Below, one piece after another: positions 44,839 through 56,653 of a stretch of 64,000 nucleotides of DNA. Under the pieces are notes generated by a model that made no database searches, was not told where the DNA came from, and was given only the letters and a program-made list of their open reading frames with translations. Source of the DNA: Sphingomonadales bacterium (GTDB lineage Bacteria > Pseudomonadota > Alphaproteobacteria > Sphingomonadales > Sphingomonadaceae); the NCBI GenBank assembly GCA_027486415.1, contig JAIXPC010000002.1, positions 372,001 to 436,000 of the forward strand. The letters are read 5' to 3'. Position numbers and translations under genes: made by a program. The stretch's first letter is position 1; each line of letters begins with the position of its first letter.

Positions 44839-46659
44839 TCAGCCCGCCGCGCGGGCCCGGCTGGCGCGCTTGCGCTCATGCGGATCAAGGTGGATCTTGC
44901 GCAGGCGGATGTGATTGGGCGTCACCTCCACCAGCTCATCCTCGTCGATATAGGCGATCGCCTGTTCCAGCGTCAGCTTCTTGGGCGGGCTCAGCTGGAT
45001 GGCATCGTCCTTGCCGCTGGCGCGGAAGTTGGTCAGCTGCTTCGATTTCAGCGGGTTGACCTCCAGGTCTTCCTCACGCGCGTTCTCGCCGATGATCATG
45101 CCCTGGTAAACGGCCTCGCCCGGCGCGATCATCAGCGTGCCGCGCGGCTGCAGATAGCCCAGCGCATAGGCCACGGCCTCGCCATTGTCGGTGGAGATCA
45201 GCACGCCGTTCAGACGGCCCGAGATCGGGCCCTTGTAGGGGCCATATTTCTCGAACAGCCGGTTCATGATGCCGGTGCCGCGCGTGTCGGACAGGAATTC
45301 GCCGTGATAGCCGATCAGGCCGCGCGACGGAGCGGAGAAGGTCAGGCGGGTCTTGCCGCCACCACTCGGGCGCATGTCGGTCATCTCGGCCTTGCGGGTC
45401 GCCATCTTCTCGACAACCGTGCCCGAATAGGCCTCGTCCACGTCGATCACGACAGTTTCATACGGCTCGGTGCGGTTGCCGGCCTCGTCCTTGTCAAAGA
45501 TCACGCGCGGGCGGCTGATCGACAGTTCAAAGCCTTCGCGGCGCATGGTCTCGATCAGCACGCCAAGCTGCAGTTCGCCGCGGCCCGCCACTTCGAATGC
45601 GTCCTTCGACGGCAGTTCGGTGATGCGGATGGCCACATTGCCTTCGGCTTCGCGGGCCAGACGGTCGGCGATCATGCGGCTGGTCACCTTCGAACCATCC
45701 TTGCCGGCATAGGGGCTGTCGTTGACGCTGAAGGTCATCGACAGGGTCGGCGGATCAATCGGCTGCGCGGCCAGTGCTTCGGTCACGCTCTGCTCGGCAA
45801 TGGTGTCCGCGACAGTCGCTTTGGTCAGGCCGGCCAGCGCGATGATATCACCGGCCACGGCCTCTTCCACCGGCACCCGCTCCAGCCCGCGGAAGGCAAA
45901 GATCTTGGAGGCGCGGCCGACTTCGGCGACATTGCTGTCAGGATTGAGCGCGTGGATCTGGCTGTTCACCTTCAGCGTGCCCGACATCACGCGGCCGGTG
46001 AGGATGCGGCCGAGGAAATTGTCGCGGTCCAGCAGGGACACCAGCATGCGGAACGGCGCGGTCGGGTCACCGCTCGGCGGCGGCACGTGGCCAACGATCT
46101 TTTCGAACAGCGGGGTCAGGTCGCCCGACCGCACGTCGTCGGTCGGGCCGGCATAGCCGCCACGACCCGATGCATAGAGCACCGGGAAATCCAGCTGCTC
46201 GTCATTGGCGTCCAGCGTCACGAACAGGTCGAACACTTCATCAAGCACTTCCGACGCGCGGGCATCGGGGCGGTCGATCTTGTTGACGACGACGATCGGC
46301 TTCAGGCCCAAGGCCAGTGCCTTGCCACAGACGAACTTGGTCTGCGGCATCGGGCCTTCGGCGGCGTCAACCAGCAGGATGACGCCATCGACCATCGACA
46401 GGATGCGCTCCACCTCGCCGCCGAAATCGGCGTGGCCGGGGGTGTCGACGATGTTGATGCGGTGGTTCTGCCATTCGATGCTGGTGCACTTGGCAAGGAT
46501 GGTGATCCCGCGTTCCTTTTCCAGGTCGTTCGAATCCATCGCGCGTTCGGCGACACGCTGGTTGTCGCGAAACGTGCCGGACTGGCGGAACAGCTGGTCG
46601 ACCAGCGTGGTCTTGCCATGGTCGACGTGCGCGATGATCGCGATGTTGCGGGTGGACAT
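44839..46659 (-). CDS. typA: Ribosome-associated translational GTPase TypA/BipA
   Basis: A 606-residue EF-G-like GTPase that binds the ribosome and supports 50S assembly and stress or cold adaptation. The G domain has [25 protein letters not shown] and NKIDRPDAR; the later EF-G-like domains and the BipA-specific C-terminal domain ([18 protein letters not shown]) are complete. The ATG at 46659 is the canonical start; the frame is open upstream. It diverges from the rodZ-like gene over 258 bases. Confidence 0.96.
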   Translation of the reverse strand: MSTRNIAIIAHVDHGKTTLVDQLFRQSGTFRDNQRVAERAMDSNDLEKERGITILAKCTSIEWQNHRINIVDTPGHADFGGEVERILSMVDGVILLVDAAEGPMPQTKFVCGKALALGLKPIVVVNKIDRPDARASEVLDEVFDLFVTLDANDEQLDFPVLYASGRGGYAGPTDDVRSGDLTPLFEKIVGHVPPPSGDPTAPFRMLVSLLDRDNFLGRILTGRVMSGTLKVNSQIHALNPDSNVAEVGRASKIFAFRGLERVPVEEAVAGDIIALAGLTKATVADTIAEQSVTEALAAQPIDPPTLSMTFSVNDSPYAGKDGSKVTSRMIADRLAREAEGNVAIRITELPSKDAFEVAGRGELQLGVLIETMRREGFELSISRPRVIFDKDEAGNRTEPYETVVIDVDEAYSGTVVEKMATRKAEMTDMRPSGGGKTRLTFSAPSRGLIGYHGEFLSDTRGTGIMNRLFEKYGPYKGPISGRLNGVLISTDNGEAVAYALGYLQPRGTLMIAPGEAVYQGMIIGENAREEDLEVNPLKSKQLTNFRASGKDDAIQLSPPKKLTLEQAIAYIDEDELVEVTPNHIRLRKIHLDPHERKRASRARAAG

Positions 46660-46917
46660 TGTAGATTTTCCGGAAAAGGACGTGGGTGGGGCACACCGCC
46701 GACACGCTTGCCGGCAATATTGGCTGCGGCCCATAGGGCAACAGGCCCCGAAGGGCAAGGATACCCTGCCCGCGCGCCGCCGCGCTGTCACCGGGGCGAA
46801 CGTCCCCTGTGTTCCGCAGGGTGTCCTGTTGTCGCGGGCAGATGGGGTGCGGAACCAAGATTGACTCTTGCGCTGGAGGTGGGCCAAGTCGCGGACAAAG
46901 CGGTGAGGGTCTACCGA

Positions 46918-47862
46918 ATGGCCGAAGAGGAACTAGCCAATGCAGCAGCGCCGGATACGTCCGGGCGGCCGCTGACGATTGGCGCAATGCTGGCCGATGC
47001 CCGCGCGGCATCGGGCCGCGAACTTTCCGATCTGGCGCGCGAAACCCGGGTGCCGCTGCGGCATCTGATGGCGATCGAGGCCGACGACCACGATGCCTTG
47101 CCGGCGCTGCCCTATGCGCTGGGCTTCGTCAAAACCTATGCCCGCACGGTCGGTCTCAATCCCGAAAGCGTGGCCGCGCAATTCCGCGCCGAAACCCGGC
47201 TGACGCCGCACGTGCCGTCGCCGCCCAGCCTGGAACCGATGGACGAAGCGCGGCTGCCGTCGCGCGGCATGGCGCTGGCCGGCGTGGCGGTGTTGGTCGC
47301 CGTCATCGGTGGCCTTGGTCTTTACGGGGCCGGCGTGTTCGATCCGGCGCCGCAGCCGGCAGCGGTCGCCGTGGCGTCGCCGCCCGTCGCGGCCCCCGCC
47401 GGCACGGCGCCTGCTGCTGCACCGGCCGGTGCGCCCGCGGCCGGCGGCCAGCCCGGCCCGATCGTGTCGCCGGGGCCGTTGCCGGCTGCTGCCGCCACCG
47501 CCGTTCCTGCCACAGGCCCGGTGGTGCTGTTCGCCCGCGAGGATGTGTGGGTGAAGATCTATGACCGCTCGACCGGCCGCAAGGCGTTCCAGGGCCTGAT
47601 GGTGACGGGCAGCAACTATCCGGTGCCCACCGATCGCGGCACACTCACGCTGCGCGCCGGCCGGGCCGGGGTGATCGATGTGAAGGTGGGCGGGGTGGCG
47701 CTGCCACCGCTGGGCGGGCCGGTTGACACGATCGATGGCGTGGTGCTGACACCGGGAGCGCTGGCGGCGCGGTTTAATCTGCCCATCACCGGTGCCACGG
47801 CTGGCGCTGCGGCCGTTCAGCCCGCCGCAAGCCCGGCGGGCGCATCACCGCGCCAACGCTGA
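46918..47862 (+). CDS. rodZ: RodZ-like helix-turn-helix membrane protein
   Basis: A 314-residue single-pass protein with an N-terminal helix-turn-helix (residues 19-75, LADARAASGRELSDLARETRV), a transmembrane helix near 120-142 (GMALAGVAVLVAVIGGLGLYG), a long Pro/Ala linker, and a C-terminal beta domain (VVLFAREDVWVKIYDRSTG, DUF4115-like). This is the RodZ architecture that links MreB to the wall-synthesis machinery. The ATG at 46918 is chosen; the frame extends upstream without a better site. It is followed directly by the cpoB-like gene. Confidence 0.82.
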   Translation: MAEEELANAAAPDTSGRPLTIGAMLADARAASGRELSDLARETRVPLRHLMAIEADDHDALPALPYALGFVKTYARTVGLNPESVAAQFRAETRLTPHVPSPPSLEPMDEARLPSRGMALAGVAVLVAVIGGLGLYGAGVFDPAPQPAAVAVASPPVAAPAGTAPAAAPAGAPAAGGQPGPIVSPGPLPAAAATAVPATGPVVLFAREDVWVKIYDRSTGRKAFQGLMVTGSNYPVPTDRGTLTLRAGRAGVIDVKVGGVALPPLGGPVDTIDGVVLTPGALAARFNLPITGATAGAAAVQPAASPAGASPRQR

Positions 47863-47882
47863 GTTTTGTGGAGTTTCGTGAC

Positions 47883-48782
47883 GTGACCCGTCTTTTGTCT
47901 GTCCTGCTTGCTGCCACAGTTTTGCTGCCCGTCGCGGCAGCGGCGCAGGCGGTGGACGTGGGCAAGCTTGATCGCCGTGTCGGCACGCTCGAATCGGAAA
48001 TGCGCGCCGTGCAGCGCAAGGTGTTCCCGGGCGGCAACGCGCGCTTTTTCGAACCGGAAATCGCGCCGGCCGCCGCAACACCCCCGCCGCCCGCCCCCGA
48101 TGCGGTGCCGGCCACCACGCCGATCGCCGACCTGACGGCGCGCGTCGATGCGCTGGAAGGCCAGTTGAAGACGATGACCGGCCAGATCGAGGCGATCGAA
48201 TACAAGTTGCGCCAGATTGACGATGTCCAGCGCCGGCTGAAGGGCGATGTGGAATTCCGCCTGAACGCCCTGGAAAAGCCCGGCGGTGGCGCGGCTGCTG
48301 CCACGGATCCGGCTGCTCCGGCGGCGGCGGGTGCTCCTGTCATCACTCCACCTGCCGCCGCTGTGCCAAAGCCCGTCGCCGCCAAGCCGGCCACCCCCGA
48401 TGCCGCCTGGGCCGCCGCCTATCCCAAGGTGACGGCGCGCGACTGGCCGGGCGTGGAAGCGGCGATGACCCAGTTCGTCGCCGATTGGCCGAAATCGACG
48501 CGGGTGCCGCAGGCCAAATATTGGCTGGCGCGCAGTTTCGCCGCGCGCGGGCAGAATCCGCAGGCGGCCAAGGCCTTCCTTGATGTCTATCAGTCGGCGC
48601 CGCGATCCACTCCGGCGCCTGATGCCCTGATCGGCCTGGCCGGCGCTCTCAATGCCATGTCCAAGCCCACCGACGCCTGCCAGGTGCTGACCGAGCTGAA
48701 TTCGGTCTATGGTGCCAAGCTGACCGACACGCAGAAGGCCGATGCCGGGCGTCAACGCACCCGCGCCAAATGCGCCGCCTGA
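47883..48782 (+). CDS. cpoB: Tol-Pal associated coiled-coil / TPR protein (YbgF/CpoB)
   Basis: A periplasmic 299-residue protein. A signal peptide (LLSVLLAATVLLPVAAAAQA) is followed by a coiled coil (VGKLDRRVGTLESEMRAVQR and LTARVDALEGQLKTMTGQ), a Pro/Ala linker, and C-terminal TPR repeats (AAWAAAYPKVTARDWPGVEAAM and later). This is the YbgF/CpoB layout that couples Tol-Pal with wall synthesis. I chose the GTG at 47883 with GTGGAG upstream; a GTG at 47868 is also possible. The tol-pal genes themselves are not in the window. It overlaps tilS by 41 bases. Confidence 0.85.
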   Translation: MTRLLSVLLAATVLLPVAAAAQAVDVGKLDRRVGTLESEMRAVQRKVFPGGNARFFEPEIAPAAATPPPPAPDAVPATTPIADLTARVDALEGQLKTMTGQIEAIEYKLRQIDDVQRRLKGDVEFRLNALEKPGGGAAAATDPAAPAAAGAPVITPPAAAVPKPVAAKPATPDAAWAAAYPKVTARDWPGVEAAMTQFVADWPKSTRVPQAKYWLARSFAARGQNPQAAKAFLDVYQSAPRSTPAPDALIGLAGALNAMSKPTDACQVLTELNSVYGAKLTDTQKADAGRQRTRAKCAA

Positions 48783-49752
48783 TCTGATCGCCGATATCGC
48801 CGCTGCGCTGGGGCGGCCGGTGGGCGCCGCTGACCGGGTCGCCGTCGCCGTTTCGGGTGGGGCCGACAGTGTGGCCCTCCTCGCTCTCGCCGCCGATGCC
48901 TTGCCGGGGCAGGTGACCGCGCTCACCGTCGATCACCGGCTGCGCGCCGGATCAGCCGCCGAAGCTGCCGCCGTCGCCGCGCAATGTGCCCAGCGCGGCA
49001 TTCCGCACGAAACGCTGGTGCGCGACGGGCCGGCCTTCACGGCCAATATCCAGGCCCAGGCCCGCGCCGCCCGCTATGCCCTGCTGGCGGATTGGTGCGC
49101 CAACCATGGCCACAACCTGCTGCTGACCGCCCATCATGCCGATGATCAGGCCGAAACGCTGCTGATGCGGTTGAACCGCGCGTCGGCCAGCGATGGCCTT
49201 GCCGGCATCCGCGCGTGCCGCCCGCTGGGGCGCGGTGTCACCCTCGTCCGCCCGCTGCTGGCCCGGCGCAAGGCCGACCTCGCCGCGATTGCTTCCGGCT
49301 GGCAGACAGCCGACGATCCCAGCAACCGCGATCCCCGCCACGATCGCACCTACGCGCGCGCCCTGCTGGCGCAAACGCCGGCGCTTGACGTCACCGCGCT
49401 GGCGCAAAGCGCGGCCCATCTCGCCGCCGATGCCGACGCACTGGCCTGGGCCGCTGATCTGGCCTGGCAGAGCCGCGTGCGACCGGATGGCGATGCGCTG
49501 CTGGTCGACGCCGCCGGATTGCCCCAGGCCATCACCAACCGGGTGCTGGCGCGGGCGATCCGGGAACTTTCGGGCCGGCAGCCGCGCGGCAGCGACGTGG
49601 CGCGGCTGGCGCAGCGAATCGGTGCCGGCAAAAGCAGCACTTTGGCCGGCGTCGGTGCACGCGGTGGCAGCATCTGGCGACTTTTCGTCACCCGCGCACC
49701 ACAATCTGGCAGCAAAACACCAGCGAAACCCCCCGGATTTGGGGCAGAATAG
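48742..49752 (+). CDS. tilS: tRNA(Ile)-lysidine synthetase
   Basis: Changes C34 of the CAU-anticodon tRNA(Ile) to lysidine using ATP and lysine, an essential decoding step. The PP-loop [16 protein letters not shown] is near residue 33, followed by [14 protein letters not shown] and [17 protein letters not shown]. At 336 residues it has the short alphaproteobacterial C-terminus. It starts inside cpoB and precedes ftsH by about 80 bases; cpoB-tilS-ftsH is a common order in this class. Confidence 0.93.
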   Translation: MPGVNAPAPNAPPDLIADIAAALGRPVGAADRVAVAVSGGADSVALLALAADALPGQVTALTVDHRLRAGSAAEAAAVAAQCAQRGIPHETLVRDGPAFTANIQAQARAARYALLADWCANHGHNLLLTAHHADDQAETLLMRLNRASASDGLAGIRACRPLGRGVTLVRPLLARRKADLAAIASGWQTADDPSNRDPRHDRTYARALLAQTPALDVTALAQSAAHLAADADALAWAADLAWQSRVRPDGDALLVDAAGLPQAITNRVLARAIRELSGRQPRGSDVARLAQRIGAGKSSTLAGVGARGGSIWRLFVTRAPQSGSKTPAKPPGFGAE

Positions 49753-49762
49753 CACAGGCCGA

Positions 49763-49790
49763 TTGCAACCCGGCCAATCCATCCTATTTT
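49763..49790 (+). promoter_or_regulatory. Candidate promoter of ftsH
   Basis: TTGCAA (49763-49768), a 16-base spacer and TATTTT (49785-49790) resemble a vegetative sigma factor promoter in the gap before ftsH. Confidence 0.35.
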
Positions 49791-49835
49791 GGCACCATCG
49801 CCTTTCGTGCGCGCGTATCTGATCAGGAAGTGACC

Positions 49836-51779
<1,944 letters not shown>

Positions 51780-51803
51780 CGCCTCAAGCTATTGAATGGC
51801 AAG

Positions 51804-51832
51804 GCCCGGCGCCTGTCGGCGCCGGGCTTTTT
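51804..51832 (+). terminator. Strong intrinsic terminator after ftsH
   Basis: A perfect 10-bp hairpin (GCCCGGCGCC, loop TGTC, GGCGCCGGGC) followed by TTTTTC. The T-run ends at the stop codon of the convergent MFS gene. Confidence 0.95.
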
Positions 51833-53175
51833 CATGACTCATCGTCGGTGCGCTCACCTGGTTCGCGCGCCAGTTCTGGCTTGCTGATGGCATAGACCGC
51901 GAGACACAATAGCCCCACGGCGCCGAGCCAGTAAGTGAGCGTGTGGCCGACCTGGTACAGGCCGATTCCCACCGCGGGTGCAACAATGAAGCAGCTGCCG
52001 TTCACAGAGGTGACGGCTCCCGCCACCCCGCCCTGCTCGGCGCGGCCAACGGCAAGGCTGGCCCCGGCAGTGAAGCCGGGGCGGGCAAGGCCGTAACCAA
52101 GGCTCATCAGTGCAAAGGCGATCACAAGCCCGTAAAGGCTGCCCGACAATGCGATCCCGGCCGTGCCGCCTGCGGCGATGACCGTCCCGAACCGCATCAG
52201 GGCAGGCGGCGTAAGACGCAGCTGCGGGATCAGCACCCACTGCGCCAGCAGGGTTGAAAAGGCCCCGGCCATGAAGATCAGCGCGATGGCATGCTGTGAT
52301 TCCAGCGCGTTGCCGCCCAGCGTGTCGATAACCAGGAACCCAAGCGCCTGCCCCGTCGCGGCCTGGATCGATCCCGAAACAAAGCCGAAGATCATAAAGG
52401 GTGCGATGCGACCGTCCTTGACGCTGAGGCGCTTTGGTCGTCCCGCCGCCGCCGCGTTGACGCTGGCGCCGGTGGTGGTGCCGGCCAGATTCGGTTCCGA
52501 CGACGGCGCGCCGCTGCCGCTGCGAGGGCCGGGCTGGTGGGTAGGATCATCGTCCGGCAGCACCTTGGCCACCGCCAGCATCACGACCAACGCGATGGCA
52601 GCAAAGGCAAACATCGGCCCCGACAGGCCAAGGGGCGCCAGGATGAACAGCGGCGCAACTGCTGGTCCGATGATGGTGCCCAGACCGAAAGCGGATGACA
52701 GGCTGGAAAGCGCCGCGGTGCGATCCTGTTCGCTGGTGCGGCTGGCGACATAGGCCTGCGCTGCCGGATTGGCCGCCGATCCGAAGATGCCGAACAGGCT
52801 CCGCAATATTGCAAACAAAGCAAATGTGGCCACCGGTGCCAGCCAGCCCTGCAGGCCAGCGAAGATCGCGACCCCACACCCTGCCATCGAAACCATGAAT
52901 CCCAGCGAGCCAACCAGCATCAGCCGTCGCCGGCCACGAATATCGCTCTGCCGGGCCCAATAGGGGGCGCTGAATGTCCACAACAACGCCGACAGCGAGA
53001 AAATCACCGCCACCAGCATGTCGGGCAGATGGATCACGCGGGCAATCGCCGGCAGCACGGTCTGGAGCGCAGTATTGCCCGCCGCCACCGTCAGCAGCGC
53101 GGCGAACACCACCGCGAATTGGCTTCGCGGCAGCGAGGGATTGGCAAGGCCGGCAAAGGGATTGGGCGTATGCAC
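51832..53175 (-). CDS. MFS efflux transporter
   Basis: A 447-residue inner-membrane protein with about 12 helices. The helix 2-3 loop carries the drug-efflux motif APYWARQSDIRGRRRLMLVG (motif A), and LSSAFGLGTIIGPAVAPL in helix 5 fits the motif C region of drug/H+ antiporters. A charged cytoplasmic loop of about 45 residues (210-255) separates the halves. The substrate is unknown. The start at 53175 is the first ATG. Confidence 0.85.
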   Translation of the reverse strand: MHTPNPFAGLANPSLPRSQFAVVFAALLTVAAGNTALQTVLPAIARVIHLPDMLVAVIFSLSALLWTFSAPYWARQSDIRGRRRLMLVGSLGFMVSMAGCGVAIFAGLQGWLAPVATFALFAILRSLFGIFGSAANPAAQAYVASRTSEQDRTAALSSLSSAFGLGTIIGPAVAPLFILAPLGLSGPMFAFAAIALVVMLAVAKVLPDDDPTHQPGPRSGSGAPSSEPNLAGTTTGASVNAAAAGRPKRLSVKDGRIAPFMIFGFVSGSIQAATGQALGFLVIDTLGGNALESQHAIALIFMAGAFSTLLAQWVLIPQLRLTPPALMRFGTVIAAGGTAGIALSGSLYGLVIAFALMSLGYGLARPGFTAGASLAVGRAEQGGVAGAVTSVNGSCFIVAPAVGIGLYQVGHTLTYWLGAVGLLCLAVYAISKPELAREPGERTDDES

Positions 53176-53287
53176 TCGCGTTCAATGGGCCGGCGGCGCG
53201 CCGATGCCAACCCGTTACTTTTCCCCGCCGCCCTTGCCATGGCGTTGCGGGGGCGACACCATCGCGCTGAAAATGGGGAGGCCGATG

Positions 53288-54313
53288 ATGACGACGGGTG
53301 TGCGCCAGGGAACAGTGCTCGTCACGGGAGCATCGGGGTATATCGCCGGGTTCGTGATCCAGCGGCTGGTCGCGGAAGGCTGGCAGGTGCGCGGAACCCT
53401 CCGTTCTCTGGCGCGAGCTGCCGAGGTACGGGCGACGTTGGGCTTGTCCGATCTTGAATTGGTTGCCTGCGATCTGATGCGGGACGACGGCTGGGCGGAG
53501 GCGATGCACGGCATTGATTTCGTGCAGCATATCGCCTCACCAATTCCCGCTGCCGAGCCCAGGGACCCCAACGAACTCATTGTGCCGGCGCGAGAGGGCG
53601 CGCTGCGGGCGCTGCGCTTTGCCCATGAAGCAGGGGTCAGGCGCGTGGTGATGACCAGCAGTATGGCGGCCATCGCCTATGGCCACGGGCCGCGCGCCAC
53701 GCCCTTCACCGAGGCCGACTGGTCCAACGTCAACAGCCTCGACGCCTATGCCTATATCAAGTCCAAGACCCTGGCCGAACGCGCCGCGCGCGAGTGGATG
53801 GCGGCCAACGGCGGCGGGATGGAATATGTGTCGATCAATCCTGCGGCCGTGCTTGGGCCGGTATTGGGGCCGGACTTTTCGACGAGCCTCGAAGTGGTGA
53901 AGAAACTTCTTGATGGGGCGTTGCCCGGCCTGCCCAACCTGGGCTTTGGGGTGGTCGATGTGCGTGATGTGGCCGAACTCCACGTCCGCGCCATGACGGA
54001 GCCGGGGCTGGACGGCGAACGCTTCATCGCGCAGGGGCGTTTCCTGTGGATGCGGGAAGTAGCGGACGTGCTGAAGACTGGCCTTGGTGACAAGGCGCAG
54101 CGTGTGCCGCTCAGGGGCCTGCCAAACTGGCTGTTGAAATTGCTCGCCAATTTCGATGCCACGGTAAAGATGGTGGTACCGGAACTGGGCCGACGCCGCG
54201 ATGCCACCGCCGCGCACGCGTTGCAGCGGCTGGGCTGGAAAACCCGCGATGAAGCCATCACCATCCTCGACTGCGCAAACAGCCTGATCGAGAAGCGGCT
54301 GGTGAAGCGCTGA
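53288..54313 (+). CDS. NAD(P)-dependent epimerase/reductase (dihydroflavonol-reductase-like)
   Basis: A 341-residue extended short-chain dehydrogenase. VTGASGYIAGFVIQRLVAEG is the nucleotide-binding motif; VVMTSSMAAIAYGHG holds the catalytic Ser/Thr region, and YAYIKSKTLAER is the YxxxK. The family includes dihydroflavonol and aldehyde reductases; the substrate is unknown. I chose the ATG at 53288 because GGGGAGG lies 6 bases upstream; the frame is open much earlier, overlapping the MFS gene on the other strand. It converges on the DUF885 gene. Confidence 0.87.
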   Translation: MTTGVRQGTVLVTGASGYIAGFVIQRLVAEGWQVRGTLRSLARAAEVRATLGLSDLELVACDLMRDDGWAEAMHGIDFVQHIASPIPAAEPRDPNELIVPAREGALRALRFAHEAGVRRVVMTSSMAAIAYGHGPRATPFTEADWSNVNSLDAYAYIKSKTLAERAAREWMAANGGGMEYVSINPAAVLGPVLGPDFSTSLEVVKKLLDGALPGLPNLGFGVVDVRDVAELHVRAMTEPGLDGERFIAQGRFLWMREVADVLKTGLGDKAQRVPLRGLPNWLLKLLANFDATVKMVVPELGRRRDATAAHALQRLGWKTRDEAITILDCANSLIEKRLVKR

Positions 54314-54314
54314 G

Positions 54315-56144
54315 TCAGCGGGCCTTCTGTTGGGCAATCCAGCGATCGATCTTGGCCTCCAGCACCGCCATCGGCAGGGCACCGGTCATCAGCACCTGGC
54401 GGTGGAAGCCCTTGATATCAAAACTGGATCCCAGTGCGGCCTGCGCTTTGGCGCGCAGGCGGGTGATGGTGAGCTGGCCGATCTTGTAGGCCAGCGCCTG
54501 GCCCGGAATGGCGATATAACGCTCGACCTCGGCAGTGGCGTCCGTGCGACTCATGCTGCTGTTGGCCAGCATGTATTCGATGGCCTGATCGCGCCCCCAG
54601 CCCTTGGCATGGATGCCGGTATCAACGACGAGGCGCAGGGCGCGCAGCATCTCGTCCTCATACCGGCCCTGCAATTGATAGGGATCAGTGAACATGCCGA
54701 GTTCCGGCCCGAGGCTTTCGGCATAGAGGCCCCAACCTTCTGCAAAGGCGGTGTTGCCGCCAAAGCGCTGGAAAGCGGGCAGTTTGTCATTCTCTTGCGC
54801 CAGGCTGACCTGGAAATGATGGCCCGGCACGGCTTCGTGCAGGAACAGCGTCTCGACGCCGTAATTGCTGCGCGAGGGCAGGTCGTAGCTGTTGTAATAG
54901 AACACGCCCGGCCGGCTGCCGTCGGGGGTGCCACCCTGGTAACTGCCTGCAGCATCAGTCTTTTCCCGGTGCGGCGGCACGGGACGGATATCCAGCGGCG
55001 ACTTGGGCAGCGTATCGAACAGCCGGCCGATCACGGCATCGATGCGCTTGCCGACAGCGCGATAGGAATCGCCCATCGCCTGCGCACTCGCGAACTTGAG
55101 GCGTGGATCGGTCCGCAGGTGGGTGAAGAAGGCGGCGCGGTCGCCGGGCACCCCGACACGCTTCTGCACATCATCCATCCCCTTGAGAATGCGGGCAACT
55201 TCCGACAGTCCGATGTTGTGGATCTCGTCTGGCGTCAGGCTGGTGGTGGTGTTGCTGGCCACCAGGTAGCGATAGAGTTCGGGGCCACCCGGCATGGCGA
55301 CCAGGCCCGGCAGTTCCCGCGCAACCGGCAGATATTCGGTCTTCAGGAAATCACGCAGGCGAATGAGGGCCGGGTTGACGCGTTCGCCCACCATCTTGCG
55401 ATAGGCGGTGGTGAGCCGAGCCTGATCTTGTGCACTGATTTCGCTGGGAAATTTCTGCACCGGCTTCATCATGATCGAGCCATCGACATCGCCGGCGGTG
55501 AGGTTGTTCAGCTGATCGATGATGTTGTTGACCACCAGTTTCGGCTGCACCACGCCGGTCTTCATGCCCTGGCGGAAACGCAGGATGGCGAGGTCGAGGA
55601 ACAGCGCGAACTGGTCATTGCGCTTCAGCGCATCCTCGTAATCTTTCAATGACTTGAAGGGCGCCGCACTCTCGCCGCTGTTCAGTTCCGGCAGGAAGGT
55701 GTGGAAGCCGAAGAAGTGATCGATGGGGCGCGGGGCGGTGGCGGCGAGGATGGCGGGCTGCAGCCCGGCCAGATCGGTTTCGCGCTGCCACTTGAACGTA
55801 TCGTAACTCACCTGTTCGTCGGGGGTCAGCGCGGCGCGGTCGATGGCGGCCAAGGCCTTGAGTTCATTGATCGCCGCCTGCCTTTCCGCGGCGTAGGCGG
55901 CATCGGTGAACACCTCGCCCAGTTCGCCGGCGCGGCTGGTGTCGCCGCGGAACAGGCCCATCAGCGGATTGCGCTTCAGATTGTCGGCATCGCTCGCCGC
56001 GAACAGCGAAGCGAGGGCCATTGATGGTGATGGGCTGGCCGTTGCTGCCGCGGGGCTGACCACCTCGCTGTTCCGGGTGGCCATTTGTGCCGCAACGGGG
56101 GACATGGCTGACAGGCTGACAGCAAGCAGGAACAGGGCGCGCAT
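54315..56144 (-). CDS. Exported DUF885 family metallopeptidase-like protein
   Basis: A 609-residue protein with a signal peptide (LFLLAVSLSAMSPVAAQ). The all-helical DUF885 domain fills the rest. A zinc-peptidase-like motif, FLHEAVPGHHFQ (HExxPGHH) near residue 435, and a downstream glutamate in FAEGWGLYAESL agree with gluzincin-like peptidases. The substrate is unknown. Two adjacent ATGs exist; the second (56144) is better spaced from GGAGAG. Confidence 0.86.
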   Translation of the reverse strand: MRALFLLAVSLSAMSPVAAQMATRNSEVVSPAAATASPSPSMALASLFAASDADNLKRNPLMGLFRGDTSRAGELGEVFTDAAYAAERQAAINELKALAAIDRAALTPDEQVSYDTFKWQRETDLAGLQPAILAATAPRPIDHFFGFHTFLPELNSGESAAPFKSLKDYEDALKRNDQFALFLDLAILRFRQGMKTGVVQPKLVVNNIIDQLNNLTAGDVDGSIMMKPVQKFPSEISAQDQARLTTAYRKMVGERVNPALIRLRDFLKTEYLPVARELPGLVAMPGGPELYRYLVASNTTTSLTPDEIHNIGLSEVARILKGMDDVQKRVGVPGDRAAFFTHLRTDPRLKFASAQAMGDSYRAVGKRIDAVIGRLFDTLPKSPLDIRPVPPHREKTDAAGSYQGGTPDGSRPGVFYYNSYDLPSRSNYGVETLFLHEAVPGHHFQVSLAQENDKLPAFQRFGGNTAFAEGWGLYAESLGPELGMFTDPYQLQGRYEDEMLRALRLVVDTGIHAKGWGRDQAIEYMLANSSMSRTDATAEVERYIAIPGQALAYKIGQLTITRLRAKAQAALGSSFDIKGFHRQVLMTGALPMAVLEAKIDRWIAQQKAR

Positions 56145-56216
56145 CATCACTCTCCGAAATTGGGCGTGTTGCCTGCATAATACGGGGATCGGCGCAGTCA
56201 ATCGCCTTGCCGCGCG

Positions 56217-56642
56217 TCAGTTTAGGCGCGGCACCGCCAGCCGGCGCAGCTCGATCTTGGGGCAGCGGTCCATCACCACTTTCAGCCCGGCGGCTTCGGC
56301 TCGGGCGGCGGCGGTTTCATCAATGACGCCCAGTTGCGTCCACACGGCCTTGGCGCCGACGGCAATCGCCTCGTCCACAACTCCGGCGACAAACTCGCTG
56401 CGGCGGAACACGTCGACCAGGTCGATGGGCCCTTCCACATCGGCCAGCGATGCCACCACGGTCTGGCTGTGAATGGTCTGTCCGGCGAGCGCCGGGTTGA
56501 CCGGGATGACGTGATAACCATGGGCCAGCAGCACGCCCATCACCTCGTGGGCGGCGCGTTCGGGGCGGTCACTGGCGCCGACCAGCGCGATGGTGCGCGC
56601 CTCCATCAGCAGCTGGGCGATATCGCGATCCTCGGTCAGCAT
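56217..56642 (-). CDS. CoA-binding domain protein (YccU-like)
   Basis: A 141-residue cytoplasmic Rossmann protein of the YccU/CoA-binding family. TIALVGASDRPERAAHEVMGVLLAHGY at residues 17-43 is the binding motif; VNPALAGQ and WTQLGVIDETAAARAEAAG follow. Members bind CoA in relatives; the cellular role is unclear. The ATG at 56642 has AAGGGAG upstream. It follows the Mrp/ApbC gene by 11 bases and is probably cotranscribed. Confidence 0.86.
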   Translation of the reverse strand: MLTEDRDIAQLLMEARTIALVGASDRPERAAHEVMGVLLAHGYHVIPVNPALAGQTIHSQTVVASLADVEGPIDLVDVFRRSEFVAGVVDEAIAVGAKAVWTQLGVIDETAAARAEAAGLKVVMDRCPKIELRRLAVPRLN

Positions 56643-56653
56643 GGCAGCTCCCT